This document shows, piece after piece, positions 16,777 to 26,317 of a stretch of DNA of 64,000 nt. Both the position numbers and the translations under genes were made by a program. Source of the stretch: Myroides indicus. Lineage in GTDB: Bacteria > Bacteroidota > Bacteroidia > Flavobacteriales > Flavobacteriaceae. The stretch lies in the NCBI RefSeq assembly GCF_004364575.1, contig NZ_SOAG01000018.1, forward strand, positions 1 to 64,000. Direction: 5' to 3'. Positions within the stretch are counted from its first letter, which is position 1, and each line of letters begins with the position of its first letter. The notes below the pieces were generated by a model. It had not been told where the DNA came from, made no database searches, and was given only the letters and a program-made list of their open reading frames with translations.

Positions 16777-17777
16777 TATTTTAGGCTGTTCATTAGTATT
16801 CCCAGATCCACCATTTTACACGAATATCCGTACTCATTATCATACCAAGCTACAATTTTAAAAAAAGTACTGTTCAATCCCATCCCCGCTTTAGCATCGA
16901 TAATACAAGTATGTGGATCCGAAATAAAATCTTGTGAAACTACATCATCTTCTGTGTATGCCATGATCCCTTTTAATTCGTTTTCACTAGCTTTCTTCAG
17001 TACTTTCATTACTTCTTCATATGACGTTTGTTTGCTCAACTTAACTGTTAAATCAACCGCAGATACATCTGCTGTAGGTACGCGCATGGACATTCCCGTA
17101 AGTTTTCCCTTCAAACTTGGAATTACTTTTCCTACTGCTTTGGCAGCTCCTGTAGATGCCGGAATAATATTATTCATTGCGGATCTTCCTCCTCTGTAAT
17201 CTTTTTTAGAAGCTCCGTCTACGGTTAGCTGAGAAGCAGTAACAGCGTGTATAGTGGTCATCAATCCTTCCACAATACCAAATTCATCGTCCAGTACTTT
17301 GGCTAAAGGCGCTAAACAATTTGTTGTACAGGAAGCATTTGACACAATAGTATCAGTTACCTGTAACTGTTTGTCATTTACTCCCAAAACAAACATTGGA
17401 GCATCAGGAGAAGGAGATGAAATAAGCACTTTTTTGGCTCCTGCATCTATGTGTTTTTGTGCACCAGATAAATCCTTAAAAATTCCGGTACAATCTGCAA
17501 TAATATCTGCCTGAACTTCATCCCACTTCAATAAAACCGGATCTTTTTCAGCTGTAACGCGAATCGTTTTACCATTGACAATTAAATTCCCGTTTTGTAC
17601 TTCAACCTCACCCCTAAAACGACCGTGAACAGAATCGTACTTTAATAAGTATGCCAACTGATCTACTTCCATTAGGTCATTGACACCTACTATTTCGACA
17701 TTGTTTCTTTTAACGGCTTCTCGCAGCATTAATCTTCCTATTCTTCCAAAGCCATTGATTCCTATTCTTGTTTTCAT
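16776..17777 (-). CDS. gap: Glyceraldehyde-3-phosphate dehydrogenase
   Basis: 333 residues, full length for the family. Oxidises glyceraldehyde 3-phosphate to 1,3-bisphosphoglycerate with NAD in the cytoplasm. N-terminal Rossmann [11 protein letters not shown] at 6-16, catalytic [13 protein letters not shown] with Cys150, His177 in TTIHAVT, and the C-terminal [21 protein letters not shown] at 31-35 agrees with NAD rather than NADP use, an inference only. It lies between pfkA (21 bp upstream) and a BadF-type kinase whose start codon it overlaps, in the same minus-strand operon. Confidence 0.95.
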   Translation of the reverse strand: MKTRIGINGFGRIGRLMLREAVKRNNVEIVGVNDLMEVDQLAYLLKYDSVHGRFRGEVEVQNGNLIVNGKTIRVTAEKDPVLLKWDEVQADIIADCTGIFKDLSGAQKHIDAGAKKVLISSPSPDAPMFVLGVNDKQLQVTDTIVSNASCTTNCLAPLAKVLDDEFGIVEGLMTTIHAVTASQLTVDGASKKDYRGGRSAMNNIIPASTGAAKAVGKVIPSLKGKLTGMSMRVPTADVSAVDLTVKLSKQTSYEEVMKVLKKASENELKGIMAYTEDDVVSQDFISDPHTCIIDAKAGMGLNSTFFKIVAWYDNEYGYSCKMVDLGILMNSLK

Positions 17778-17798
17778 ATTTTGTTACGTCTTAATTTA

Positions 17799-18788
17799 TT
17801 AAATTGATATAATATCTGAAACTCTCAGCAATTCCATATCTATAGGAGAGTGTCCTTTGACAGCTTGTTCCAGCGGAGTCAGCTCAACCTTATCGTTAAT
17901 CAGCCCTACCATATAATTTTTTTTCCCTTCCAGTAATGTTTCGACAGCTTTTACACTTAAACGGCTTGCCAGAACACGGTCAAAACAAGAAGGAGCTCCT
18001 CCTCTCTGCATATGTCCTAATACAGATACTCTTACTTCATATTCAGGAAGATTCTGTTCTACATATTCTCCTAATTCGAAAACATTTTTTCCAAGTTTTT
18101 CTCCTTCTGCCACTAAAACAATACTCGACGATTTTCCGGATTTTTTACTCTTTTTTAGAGATTCCAGCAATCTGTCCATTCCTAAATTTTCTTCAGGAAT
18201 CAATATTTCCTCCGCTCCTGCTCCAATTCCGGCATTCAAAGCGATGTGTCCCGCATCGCGCCCCATTACTTCTACAAAAAACAAACGCTTGTGTGAGCTT
18301 GCTGTATCCCTTATTTTGTCAACTGCATCTATCACCGTATTTAAAGCGGTATCAAAACCAATAGTGTGACTTGTACCCCGAATATCGTTGTCTATCGTGC
18401 CGGGAATTCCCATAACAGGAATATCAAATTCTTTGCTCAATATCATTGCTCCTGTAAAACTTCCGTCTCCACCAATAACGATCAAAGCATCTACAGCTTC
18501 TTTTTTTAGATTTTCATAAGCTTTTTTCCTGCCTTCAGCAGTTTTGAAAGTTTCAGATCTGGCTGTTTTTAAAATAGTCCCTCCTTTGTTAATTATATAA
18601 TTAACATCTCTCGGACCAAAAGGTTCAAAATCCCCCTCTACCAATCCTTGAAACCCCCTAAAAATGCCAATACATTCAACATGGTGATAAGTACACGTTC
18701 GAACAATTGCTCTTATGGCAGCATTCATACCCGGAGCATCACCGCCAGATGTGAGCACACCTATTTTTTTTATAATTCTACTCTTCAT
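17799..18788 (-). CDS. pfkA: ATP-dependent 6-phosphofructokinase
   Basis: 329 residues, the standard bacterial PfkA size. Phosphorylates fructose 6-phosphate, the committed step of glycolysis. Seen: GVLTSGGDAPGMNAAIRAIV at 10-29, ATP-site GGDGSFTGA at 106-114 (the Gly in GGDGS marks the ATP- rather than the PPi-dependent type), catalytic GTIDNDIRGTSHTIGFDTAL at 130-149, and EVMGRDAGHIAL. Start ATG at 18788 is preceded by a promoter-like TTG-N20-TAACTTTA (18834-18804). First gene of the pfkA-gap-kinase-mgsA operon. Confidence 0.95.
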   Translation of the reverse strand: MKSRIIKKIGVLTSGGDAPGMNAAIRAIVRTCTYHHVECIGIFRGFQGLVEGDFEPFGPRDVNYIINKGGTILKTARSETFKTAEGRKKAYENLKKEAVDALIVIGGDGSFTGAMILSKEFDIPVMGIPGTIDNDIRGTSHTIGFDTALNTVIDAVDKIRDTASSHKRLFFVEVMGRDAGHIALNAGIGAGAEEILIPEENLGMDRLLESLKKSKKSGKSSSIVLVAEGEKLGKNVFELGEYVEQNLPEYEVRVSVLGHMQRGGAPSCFDRVLASRLSVKAVETLLEGKKNYMVGLINDKVELTPLEQAVKGHSPIDMELLRVSDIISI

Positions 18789-18803
18789 TTACGTCATTTT
18801 GAG

Positions 18804-18834
18804 TAAAGTTATAAAATATTCATTTCTTTAACAA
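18804..18834 (-). promoter_or_regulatory. Promoter of the pfkA operon
   Basis: Minus strand: TTG at 18834-18832, 20-nt spacer, TAACTTTA at 18811-18804 (one mismatch to TAnnTTTG). Transcription would begin about 10 nt before the pfkA ATG. Confidence 0.5.
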
Positions 18835-18871
18835 TGAAACAAATCTTTTTTAAAAGTTATTATTTTGTAAA

Positions 18872-21800
18872 TTATTCTGACTGTTGGGAGGAATTATTTT
18901 TTCGTCTGGTTTCATAAAACTTTATAAAGTCTCGATTAAAATCTGAATCCGGTAATTCGTCTGCCCTGTTATTTTCTGATTTGGTATTTTTTTCTTTTTC
19001 CCGTTTAAGAGCTCTGTTGAGCACCCGGGATATAAGCTCCTTAAAAGTATCAAAATCAACCTCATAAGTAACTCCTACTCCTTGCGTATAACCAATACCT
19101 TCTCCAATATAGTTAATGTCATTTTCTCTGTTAAAAAAGCGAGCATTTAAAGTTCCCTCCTCATTTATCCTCAATAATACCTCAACATCTCCAACAATCA
19201 CAGATTGTTCTACTCCCCCAACCGGTACTCCTAATTTTCCGTTTACCGAAATCCGATCGTTTACTTTAGTTGAAAAGGTCACGCCTAAACGCCCTTCTGT
19301 TTGAGCATATGGATTTCGTTCTCCTTGTGCATAATTTAAACCAACTTTGAACTTTTCATCTTCATCAGAAAACAAATCATCAAAAATACTGCTCGCTCTT
19401 TCAAATAAACTCCCTGTCAACGTAGACGATGAATTATTTGATGAAAAGAAGGTTCCGGTTGCCAATAAAGCCATTGCCTGACGTTCACGCGTATCACGAT
19501 CACTGAGTTTATAATCTATTTCTGATTTTACCACTGAACTAACGGTTGGAAAGCTGATTTCAAAATCAACTTCTGGATTGCTCAAACTACCGTTTAAAAC
19601 AATAGCCACATCTGTCGGTACTTTTCTGCTTACAATAGAGTTATCAACAATTACACTTGGATTGGCATCGGTGTGATATATTGCCTGAAGATCTAAAATA
19701 GCATTCATCGGATCTCCGTCCCAACGTATAGTTCCGTATTTTTTTACCACAAACTTTTTATCAATCAATCCTCCGTATTTAAAATTGTATTCTCCTTCAT
19801 AAGCCTGAAAATCGCCCCACATATTAAATTTCCCCAGCGTATTAATTTCCATAGTTATAAAACCTGCTCCCTTACCTCTCATTGCGTGTCCGGATTCTCT
19901 GTCCAAAATAATTTCTATTTCAGCATCAGGCGTAAGCACAAACTCAAAATCTAATTCAATTCCACTATTTTCGTAACGATAAATATCCGTATCTTCTCCT
20001 TTTAAACGCAACTCCTTTTCTTTGGGTGACAAAAAGTGAATAAAGTTCTTATCTCCTGTACCTTGTGCTTCCTTTAAAGGTATCTTTATAGATGTTCCTT
20101 TGTTCGAAGTTGCATTAATATCTATAGACAACAACTGCACGGGACCTACTATTTTTGCCTGACCGTTAATAAATGCCCGCCCGTAATAAATACTTCCTTC
20201 CGTATATTCTGTATCCAGTGCCAGTAAATTAGAACTTGTCATATTTAGATCCAAAACCCAATCGTTAAATACTTTATGAGCTACTTCTCCATTGACAATC
20301 CCCTCTGTTTTATATTTAGTGTCAATTAATTTTACTTCCCTGAATATAAATTGTTTTTCTGTTATATCCAATGGAGTTTGTTCTTCAAAATTATAATCTA
20401 CCCCTGTAAATTTTGATTTCATTCCAGCTTCATTCAGATATAAACGACCATTGATATCAGGGCTTTGAGGTTTTCCTAAGATGCTTATTTTTCCGGTAGC
20501 ATTTCCTCTGACATCCGAAACAATAGAACTCAGTAATGGACCGATGGATTTCATACTAAATTTATTAAATCCGGATTCCAGATTTAAATAGCTCTTTTTA
20601 TCTATTACTTTAACATCTCCGTTCAAATAGAATTTTTCTTCGTCATCTTTTACTATTTGAGACCGAACTTGGAATTTTTCAAGACGTTCATCCCCTTCTA
20701 CTTTAAAATTGAGATCTCCCAACAATGCATCATTAACCTTTAATGAGTCAATAACAAGATTGGCATTAGGATGAAAGACATCTTTTTCTTGTGAAAAGTG
20801 TATTTCTCCATCAATATTTCCGGCAAATTTTAAATTATTTATATCAGGCGTAATTTTAGATAAATCTACATTCAAAAAAGATAAGTCAAAATGCTTATAT
20901 GTAGAATCTCGAACTATCCCACTCAAACTTACTTCCTGATGATTATGTGAAATGGATAAAGAATCAATAACAAAATCAGTCAATTTTTTATTAAAAACAA
21001 TCTTGTTGTCATCTTCTTCATGCTCATTTATATTCCACTCATAACCTTTAAAAAAAAGCTCTGATTTCTTAAATCCTACCACAGAAAGGTTTTCATCATT
21101 TATAGTATGGTAGAGATTTAAATTAAATTTATCCAATTTTTTATTTCCCCCAGTAAATTCAGATCGGATGAATAATGTATCGTTATGGGTTAAATTCAGA
21201 AGATTAAAATCCTGAATAGAGTATCCTTTCGTTTTTACGCTATCAATGGTTACATATGCATTGTATAGCGGATTAGCATTATTAACATTTAGCAATACAT
21301 TAAAAAACGAAACTCCGCTGAGTTCAATTCCCGGCGAATTAAAATCTAACTTAAACTCTTTTTCGTCATTGTTAATTATTCCGGAAACTCTCGTCTGTTC
21401 ACTTACCGTTAAATAAGGTAAAAATATCTCTATCAACCGATTATGAACCGTTATATCAAAGTCCAGATATTGCCCGGGCTTTACTTCATAAGGTGAATAA
21501 TTAGTATATAAACTTCCCAAAGCATTTGTAAATAAAGCTTTAGCCTCTTTAAACGAAAACTCTCCTGTAATATATCCTTGAATGGCTTCTTTTGAATTTA
21601 CCGTAATAGTGCGCTCCTCTCCTTTAAAACTGGAAACTAGCGAAAATTCTTCAAAATCATAGTGATCTTTACTGTTGTCGTAGGTTGAAGAATACATTTT
21701 AAACTCGCCCGCTAAATCGTCTATTGTATTTCCCGAAGCAGCAAACTCAAAACTTCCGCAAAACTCTGCAATAGAATCATTCACTAATTTTAACGCGTGC

Positions 21801-23314
21801 AAATCTGCATGAGCAACATCCGCTCTAAAATCATAGTTTTTCACTTTTGAACTCAAGTCAATAACGCCGTTAAAATCAAGTTGCAAATTAGGATCCTCAG
21901 CATGGATTAACCCTCTGTAATAGGGCATTTTCATCAAACCGTCAACAGAGATATTCTGATAATTGTATTGTCCAAAAGCCAAAGAAAATATCTCTCCTTT
22001 TACACTTGTGTTCAAAGATTTTTGATTAAACCCCTCCCCGTCAACATCTATATCCACAGAGGCAAGACCAAATTTATTATCTTTAATAAACTCCCCCAGA
22101 TTAAATTTATCTAAAACTATATTTCCCTTATACCGGGCTTTATCAGCATCGTTTAAATTGTCTATATCTATTTCAGCCACAGCCATTCCTACTGAACTAA
22201 TCACCTGAACATCTGTATTTAGAGTTCGCTTCGTCATTTCAATTTCTCCATGAACATCTACCACTCCCAAATTTCCCAATTCAACAGGCAGTTTTTCAGA
22301 CAGCATTTCGGGCATAAGACTAACTAAGCTGTTCCGAGTAGTTTGTAAACGCGTTAAATTGGCTCTCATCCAAAATGGCTTTTCCTGATCAAAAACATTT
22401 TTAAACTTAAATTGCCCCAGTACATAGGTATAGCCGCCATCAACTAGATGTACGTTTTTCATAGAAAGGTCGTTCATCACTCCCTCTACTTTTCCCTTGA
22501 TGTAAACTTTTCTTTCACTGGCAAATTCGTTGGCGAAATGATTGAGATCTGTTGTATTTAAGATGGCTTTTTCAATATCAAAATCCCAATTTACTTTATC
22601 GGTAAAATATTTCATATCTCCTACTTCAAAAGTAAAGTACAAGTTTCCCTTAATTGCAGAACGCTGTGTTGCAAGCTCAAGATTTTGAATTCCCATACTA
22701 GTTTGGGTATGTGAAAAATCTCCCGTTAGTTTTTTGACTTCCATTCCCCAATGATCGTCAAAATCAGAATTCAAAATAGTAGCATAAATTTCGGGACCTT
22801 TGATAAAGAAGTTCTTAATAGAAGCGTTGATATTTTTAAAATCTACAACAATAGGATGTTCGTTGTTATCGTCAGAAATTATTAAATGTCCGTTATCTAA
22901 CATTATTGTATTAGATTTTAAACGGAATTTTCCGTCTCCTTCTTTTCCATTATCAAAAGCATCTATCAAGGCATCTAAGTTCGTACTTGTTTCTCCTTTG
23001 TACTTGTGAATGTTTATATATAAATCTTTAATTTGGGTTTTTGAGAAATAAAGCTTTCCCTGCAGTAATTCTTTCAGATTCAAAAGGCTGGTCTGAAATT
23101 TACTCATGTAAATAAAATCGTTGTCGTGATTGTCCCTGGCGGCAACTTCATACAAAATAATATTTCCGAAGGCATCCAGTGCAATAGCTTTTACACGTAA
23201 CTGTGTTCCAAACTTTTCATTAACACTATTCATAGCTTGCTTAGCTATAAAGGTTTGAACAAAAGGTAAAAATAAAGCACTAACCGAAATAATCAGCAAA
23301 GTAAAAATCACCAA
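18872..23314 (-). CDS. TamB-like translocation/assembly module protein (second copy)
   Basis: 1480-residue AsmA/TamB-type protein. N-terminal signal anchor (VIFTLLIISVSALFLPFVQT), then more than 1000 residues of beta-strand repeats that form a hydrophobic groove across the periplasm, and the C-terminal DUF490/TamB domain from about residue 1150 (FKYGGLIDKKFVVKKYGTI, IRWDGDP, LSNPEVDFEISFP, GVGVTYEVDFDTFKEL). The tail is charged (KREKEKNTKSENN). Paralogue of 32643-37703 but with no Omp85 partner downstream; pfkA follows 84 bp later. Members take part in outer-membrane assembly or lipid transport. The start is unclear: the TTG at 23314 is the first usual start codon, yet 14 in-frame codons upstream encode the basic flank expected before the anchor. 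Promoter at 23441-23412. Confidence 0.85.
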   Translation of the reverse strand: MVIFTLLIISVSALFLPFVQTFIAKQAMNSVNEKFGTQLRVKAIALDAFGNIILYEVAARDNHDNDFIYMSKFQTSLLNLKELLQGKLYFSKTQIKDLYINIHKYKGETSTNLDALIDAFDNGKEGDGKFRLKSNTIMLDNGHLIISDDNNEHPIVVDFKNINASIKNFFIKGPEIYATILNSDFDDHWGMEVKKLTGDFSHTQTSMGIQNLELATQRSAIKGNLYFTFEVGDMKYFTDKVNWDFDIEKAILNTTDLNHFANEFASERKVYIKGKVEGVMNDLSMKNVHLVDGGYTYVLGQFKFKNVFDQEKPFWMRANLTRLQTTRNSLVSLMPEMLSEKLPVELGNLGVVDVHGEIEMTKRTLNTDVQVISSVGMAVAEIDIDNLNDADKARYKGNIVLDKFNLGEFIKDNKFGLASVDIDVDGEGFNQKSLNTSVKGEIFSLAFGQYNYQNISVDGLMKMPYYRGLIHAEDPNLQLDFNGVIDLSSKVKNYDFRADVAHADLHALKLVNDSIAEFCGSFEFAASGNTIDDLAGEFKMYSSTYDNSKDHYDFEEFSLVSSFKGEERTITVNSKEAIQGYITGEFSFKEAKALFTNALGSLYTNYSPYEVKPGQYLDFDITVHNRLIEIFLPYLTVSEQTRVSGIINNDEKEFKLDFNSPGIELSGVSFFNVLLNVNNANPLYNAYVTIDSVKTKGYSIQDFNLLNLTHNDTLFIRSEFTGGNKKLDKFNLNLYHTINDENLSVVGFKKSELFFKGYEWNINEHEEDDNKIVFNKKLTDFVIDSLSISHNHQEVSLSGIVRDSTYKHFDLSFLNVDLSKITPDINNLKFAGNIDGEIHFSQEKDVFHPNANLVIDSLKVNDALLGDLNFKVEGDERLEKFQVRSQIVKDDEEKFYLNGDVKVIDKKSYLNLESGFNKFSMKSIGPLLSSIVSDVRGNATGKISILGKPQSPDINGRLYLNEAGMKSKFTGVDYNFEEQTPLDITEKQFIFREVKLIDTKYKTEGIVNGEVAHKVFNDWVLDLNMTSSNLLALDTEYTEGSIYYGRAFINGQAKIVGPVQLLSIDINATSNKGTSIKIPLKEAQGTGDKNFIHFLSPKEKELRLKGEDTDIYRYENSGIELDFEFVLTPDAEIEIILDRESGHAMRGKGAGFITMEINTLGKFNMWGDFQAYEGEYNFKYGGLIDKKFVVKKYGTIRWDGDPMNAILDLQAIYHTDANPSVIVDNSIVSRKVPTDVAIVLNGSLSNPEVDFEISFPTVSSVVKSEIDYKLSDRDTRERQAMALLATGTFFSSNNSSSTLTGSLFERASSIFDDLFSDEDEKFKVGLNYAQGERNPYAQTEGRLGVTFSTKVNDRISVNGKLGVPVGGVEQSVIVGDVEVLLRINEEGTLNARFFNRENDINYIGEGIGYTQGVGVTYEVDFDTFKELISRVLNRALKREKEKNTKSENNRADELPDSDFNRDFIKFYETRRKNNSSQQSE

Positions 23315-23411
23315 AATAAGGCGAAAAACTATTTTTTTAAATTTTCTGATACCGTTTTATGTTTTAAATTTGCTCAAAAATACACTAATTATAGTGAGGA
23401 TTTATAATTTA

Positions 23412-23441
23412 CAAAATTAATCATTTTTAAATAGCTCCCAA
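23412..23441 (-). promoter_or_regulatory. Promoter of the TamB-like gene
   Basis: Minus strand: TTG at 23441-23439, 19-nt spacer, exact TAATTTTG at 23419-23412. Predicted start of transcription near 23407, giving a leader of about 50-90 nt. Confidence 0.6.
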
Positions 23442-23469
23442 TTGTAATTTGCGGTATACAATAATTTTA
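23442..23469 (+). promoter_or_regulatory. Promoter of tsaD
   Basis: TTG at 23442-23444, 17-nt spacer, TAATTTTA at 23462-23469 (one mismatch at the last base), 11 bp before the tsaD ATG. Its -33 element abuts that of the divergent TamB promoter in a shared CAATTG. Confidence 0.45.
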
Positions 23470-23480
23470 AATCTATAAAA

Positions 23481-24503
23481 ATGTCTCCAGACTCCAAATA
23501 CATTTTAGCGATAGAAAGTTCTTGTGATGATACTTCCGCTGCAATCCTGGAAAATACTAAAGTTTTGTCCAATATAGTTGCTCGACAGGAAATCCATGAA
23601 GAATATGGCGGAGTAGTTCCTGAATTGGCATCCAGAGCACATCAGCAAAACATTGTACCTGTGGTTGATATTGCTTTAAAAAAAGCCAATATAACAAAAG
23701 ACATGCTAAGTGCAATTGCTTTTACGCAGGGTCCCGGCTTAATGGGATCTTTATTGGTAGGAGGGTCTTTTGCTAAATCTCTGGCATTAGCTTTAAATAT
23801 ACCGTTAATTGCTGTTAATCATATGCAAGCGCACATCTTAGCACACTTTATAGACGAAGCAGAATATGATAAACCGGATTTTCCTTTTTTAGCACTAACT
23901 ATTTCGGGAGGTCACACACAAATTGTTCAGGTTAATAGCTTTTTTGAGTTTAAGATATTGGGCGAAACAACAGATGATGCTGTAGGCGAAGCTTTTGATA
24001 AAACTGCCAAAATATTAGGTTTTTCTTATCCTGGCGGTCCTTTTATTGACAAATACGCACAAAAAGGCAACCCAAAAGCTTATACTTTTACCAAACCAAA
24101 AGTAGAAGGTTTGGACTTTAGTTTCAGTGGATTAAAAACGCAGATCTTGTATTTTATACAAAAGAAAACACAAGAAAATCCTAATTTTATAGAAGAAAAC
24201 AAAGCAGATATTTGTGCTTCTATACAATATACTATTATTCGGATTTTAATGGATAAATTGCAGGTTGCTGTTTTGCAGACTGGAATTAAACAAATAGCAA
24301 TTGGTGGCGGAGTTTCTGCCAATTCCGGAATCCGAAAAGCTCTAAAAGAAACTGAAAAAAAATACGGATGGAAGACCTTTATTCCAAAATTTGAATATAC
24401 AACAGACAACGCAGCGATGATAGGAATCGTAGGTTACTACAAATTTATGGAGTCTTTTTTCTCTGACTCTTCTGTAGTTTCAAAAGCAAGAATTGAACTT
24501 TAA
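23481..24503 (+). CDS. tsaD: tRNA N6-threonylcarbamoyladenosine transferase TsaD
   Basis: 340 residues, usual length. Transfers the threonylcarbamoyl group from its adenylate to A37 of ANN-decoding tRNAs, with TsaB and TsaE. ASKHA fold: ILAIESSCDDTSAAI at 8-22, metal-binding His114 and His118 in NHMQAHILAH, then FLALTISGGHTQIV, GEAFDKTAKILG and the nucleotide site GGGVSANSGIR. ATG at 23481 is well placed after a promoter-like element. First gene of a tight five-gene operon (gaps 10, 10, 0 and 2 bp to 28122); RsmE follows, grouping two RNA modification enzymes. Confidence 0.95.
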   Translation: MSPDSKYILAIESSCDDTSAAILENTKVLSNIVARQEIHEEYGGVVPELASRAHQQNIVPVVDIALKKANITKDMLSAIAFTQGPGLMGSLLVGGSFAKSLALALNIPLIAVNHMQAHILAHFIDEAEYDKPDFPFLALTISGGHTQIVQVNSFFEFKILGETTDDAVGEAFDKTAKILGFSYPGGPFIDKYAQKGNPKAYTFTKPKVEGLDFSFSGLKTQILYFIQKKTQENPNFIEENKADICASIQYTIIRILMDKLQVAVLQTGIKQIAIGGGVSANSGIRKALKETEKKYGWKTFIPKFEYTTDNAAMIGIVGYYKFMESFFSDSSVVSKARIEL

Positions 24504-24513
24504 CTTATTTGTT

Positions 24514-25218
24514 ATGCAATTATTCTATTCGCCAGCAATACAAAAAAATCAAAACTCATTTGTTTTTGATAAAGACGAAAGCAAGCATATTATTCGGGTT
24601 CTTCGCAAAAAAACAGGAGATACCCTATTTGTTACTAATGGAAAAGGCACTTTATTTACAACTAAAATCATATTGGATTCAGACAAAAGCTGTACAACTG
24701 AAATTACAGCCTTTAAAGATGAATCTCCTTTGAATTTTCACATACATCTTGCAGTAGCTCCTACAAAGATGAACGAGCGATACGAATGGTTCTTAGAAAA
24801 AGCAACTGAAATAGGCATTGGAGAAATCACACCTATAATCTGCGATCACTCCGAACGCAAAATCATAAAATCTGAGCGATTTGAAAAAGTGATTTTATCT
24901 GCCATGAAACAGTCGTTGCAGCTTTATTTACCCAAATTAAATCCGCCTGTTCTGTTAAAAGATTTTTTGAGTCAAAACCACAAAGAAGACAAATATATTG
25001 CCCACTGTGAAGAAGCTGAAAAAAAATTATTGAAAAACTGCATCACTCCTCATAAAAATTATTTACTTTTAATTGGTCCGGAAGGCGATTTTTCTAATGC
25101 AGAAATTCAACTGGCACTGGAAAAAGGCTTTTCTCCCGTTTCATTAGGAAGCACCAGATTACGTACAGAAACAGCAGCTATTGTGGCTACACATAGTTTT
25201 GTTTTTATCAACGAATAA
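24514..25218 (+). CDS. rsmE: 16S rRNA (uracil-1498-N3)-methyltransferase RsmE
   Basis: 234 residues from ATG at 24514; an in-frame TTG at 24493 overlaps tsaD and would add 7 residues that do not match the family start (MQLFYSPAI is the expected form). Methylates U1498 of 16S rRNA using S-adenosylmethionine. N-terminal PUA-like domain (DESKHIIRVLRKKTGD), then the SPOUT trefoil-knot domain: LAVAPTKMNERYEWFLEKAT, QSLQLYLPKL, LLIGPEGDFSNAEI and LGSTRLRTETAAI. Ten bp after tsaD, ten bp before the permease gene. Confidence 0.93.
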   Translation: MQLFYSPAIQKNQNSFVFDKDESKHIIRVLRKKTGDTLFVTNGKGTLFTTKIILDSDKSCTTEITAFKDESPLNFHIHLAVAPTKMNERYEWFLEKATEIGIGEITPIICDHSERKIIKSERFEKVILSAMKQSLQLYLPKLNPPVLLKDFLSQNHKEDKYIAHCEEAEKKLLKNCITPHKNYLLLIGPEGDFSNAEIQLALEKGFSPVSLGSTRLRTETAAIVATHSFVFINE

Positions 25219-25228
25219 CTTTTTGACT

Positions 25229-26317
25229 ATGAATGCTAAAATAATATCCAACGGAATTGTAAGAGCTGCACTGATTTTGGCAGGCTTGTACGTAATTGCC
25301 TACCTACTATTTCAAATTAAAGCTATATTTATTTACACGGCTTTTGCTTTTGTTTTAGCTTTAGTAGGAGATCCTTTGGTCAAGTTTTTCCAGCATAAGC
25401 TTCGACTAAAAAAGATACTAGCCGTTTGTTTAACAATGTTAATATTTGTGTCTTTTTGTATCGGTTTTATCTTTATGTTTATCCCGTTGTTCACTACACA
25501 AGCCCAAAATTTGTCCGTTTTAAATACTTCACATTTGCAAGAAGACTTTAACGGATTAATAATGCAATTAGATCATTTTTTAGACTCAAAAGGTTTCAGC
25601 CTCGATAAGATCATAGAAGATTCCAATTTAAAATCACAGATGAATCTCGATTTTATTCCCAATCTTTTAAATTCCATCTTAAGTATGCTAAGCGATTTTG
25701 GGATGGGCTTATTTTCGATTTTATTTATTACCTTTTTCTTTCTTAAGGATAAAATTCTGCTTGAATATCAATTCAAAAAAATATTTTCTCCAAAGCACGA
25801 GAATAAAGTTATGAACTCCATCAACAAAATTAATAAGCTGCTTTCGAGGTACTTTGTAGGTTTAATTTTACAATTGAGTATTGTTTTTGTCTTAACGTTA
25901 ATTGTACTGCTGATTTTTAGAGTCAACGGAGCCGTTATGATTGCCTTTATATGTGCTTTACTTAACATTATTCCGTACATAGGTCCCTTAATTGCTAATG
26001 CTTTAGGTGTCTTGCTGACCATGCTTAGCTATATCAGCGAAAGTTTTACGGATGTAGTGCTTCCTAAAGCCTTTTCGGTAATGGTTGGCTTTTTAATTAT
26101 TCAAATTATAGATAACAGTATCAATCAACCGCTTATTTTTTCCAACAGCGTAAAGTCGCATCCGTTGGAAATTTTTATAGTTATTCTCGCAAGCGGAATG
26201 TTTACAGGGATTTTTGGAATGATTGCTGCTATCCCCATTTATACTTGCTTAAAAGTAATAGGAAAAGAGTTTTTGCCTAATGTTCGATTCATTCAAATAC
26301 TCACAAAAAACTTATAA
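25229..26317 (+). CDS. AI-2E family transporter (PerM-like permease)
   Basis: 362 residues from ATG at 25229; the open frame extends upstream to 25181 but overlaps rsmE and lacks family features. Integral membrane protein with about eight transmembrane helices; characteristic central segment LLSRYFVGLILQLSIVFVLT and NIIPYIGPLIANALGVLLTM, and the C-terminal IDNSINQPLIFSNSVKSHPL, typical of the family. Proposed substrates vary (autoinducer-2, Na/H exchange), none is assigned here. Third gene of the tsaD operon; the next gene starts directly after its stop codon. Confidence 0.88.
   Translation: MNAKIISNGIVRAALILAGLYVIAYLLFQIKAIFIYTAFAFVLALVGDPLVKFFQHKLRLKKILAVCLTMLIFVSFCIGFIFMFIPLFTTQAQNLSVLNTSHLQEDFNGLIMQLDHFLDSKGFSLDKIIEDSNLKSQMNLDFIPNLLNSILSMLSDFGMGLFSILFITFFFLKDKILLEYQFKKIFSPKHENKVMNSINKINKLLSRYFVGLILQLSIVFVLTLIVLLIFRVNGAVMIAFICALLNIIPYIGPLIANALGVLLTMLSYISESFTDVVLPKAFSVMVGFLIIQIIDNSINQPLIFSNSVKSHPLEIFIVILASGMFTGIFGMIAAIPIYTCLKVIGKEFLPNVRFIQILTKNL

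Noticed and set aside
24493..24513. Upstream TTG start for rsmE
   Set aside because: It overlaps tsaD and adds residues not seen in the family; ATG at 24514 gives the expected MQLFYSP start.
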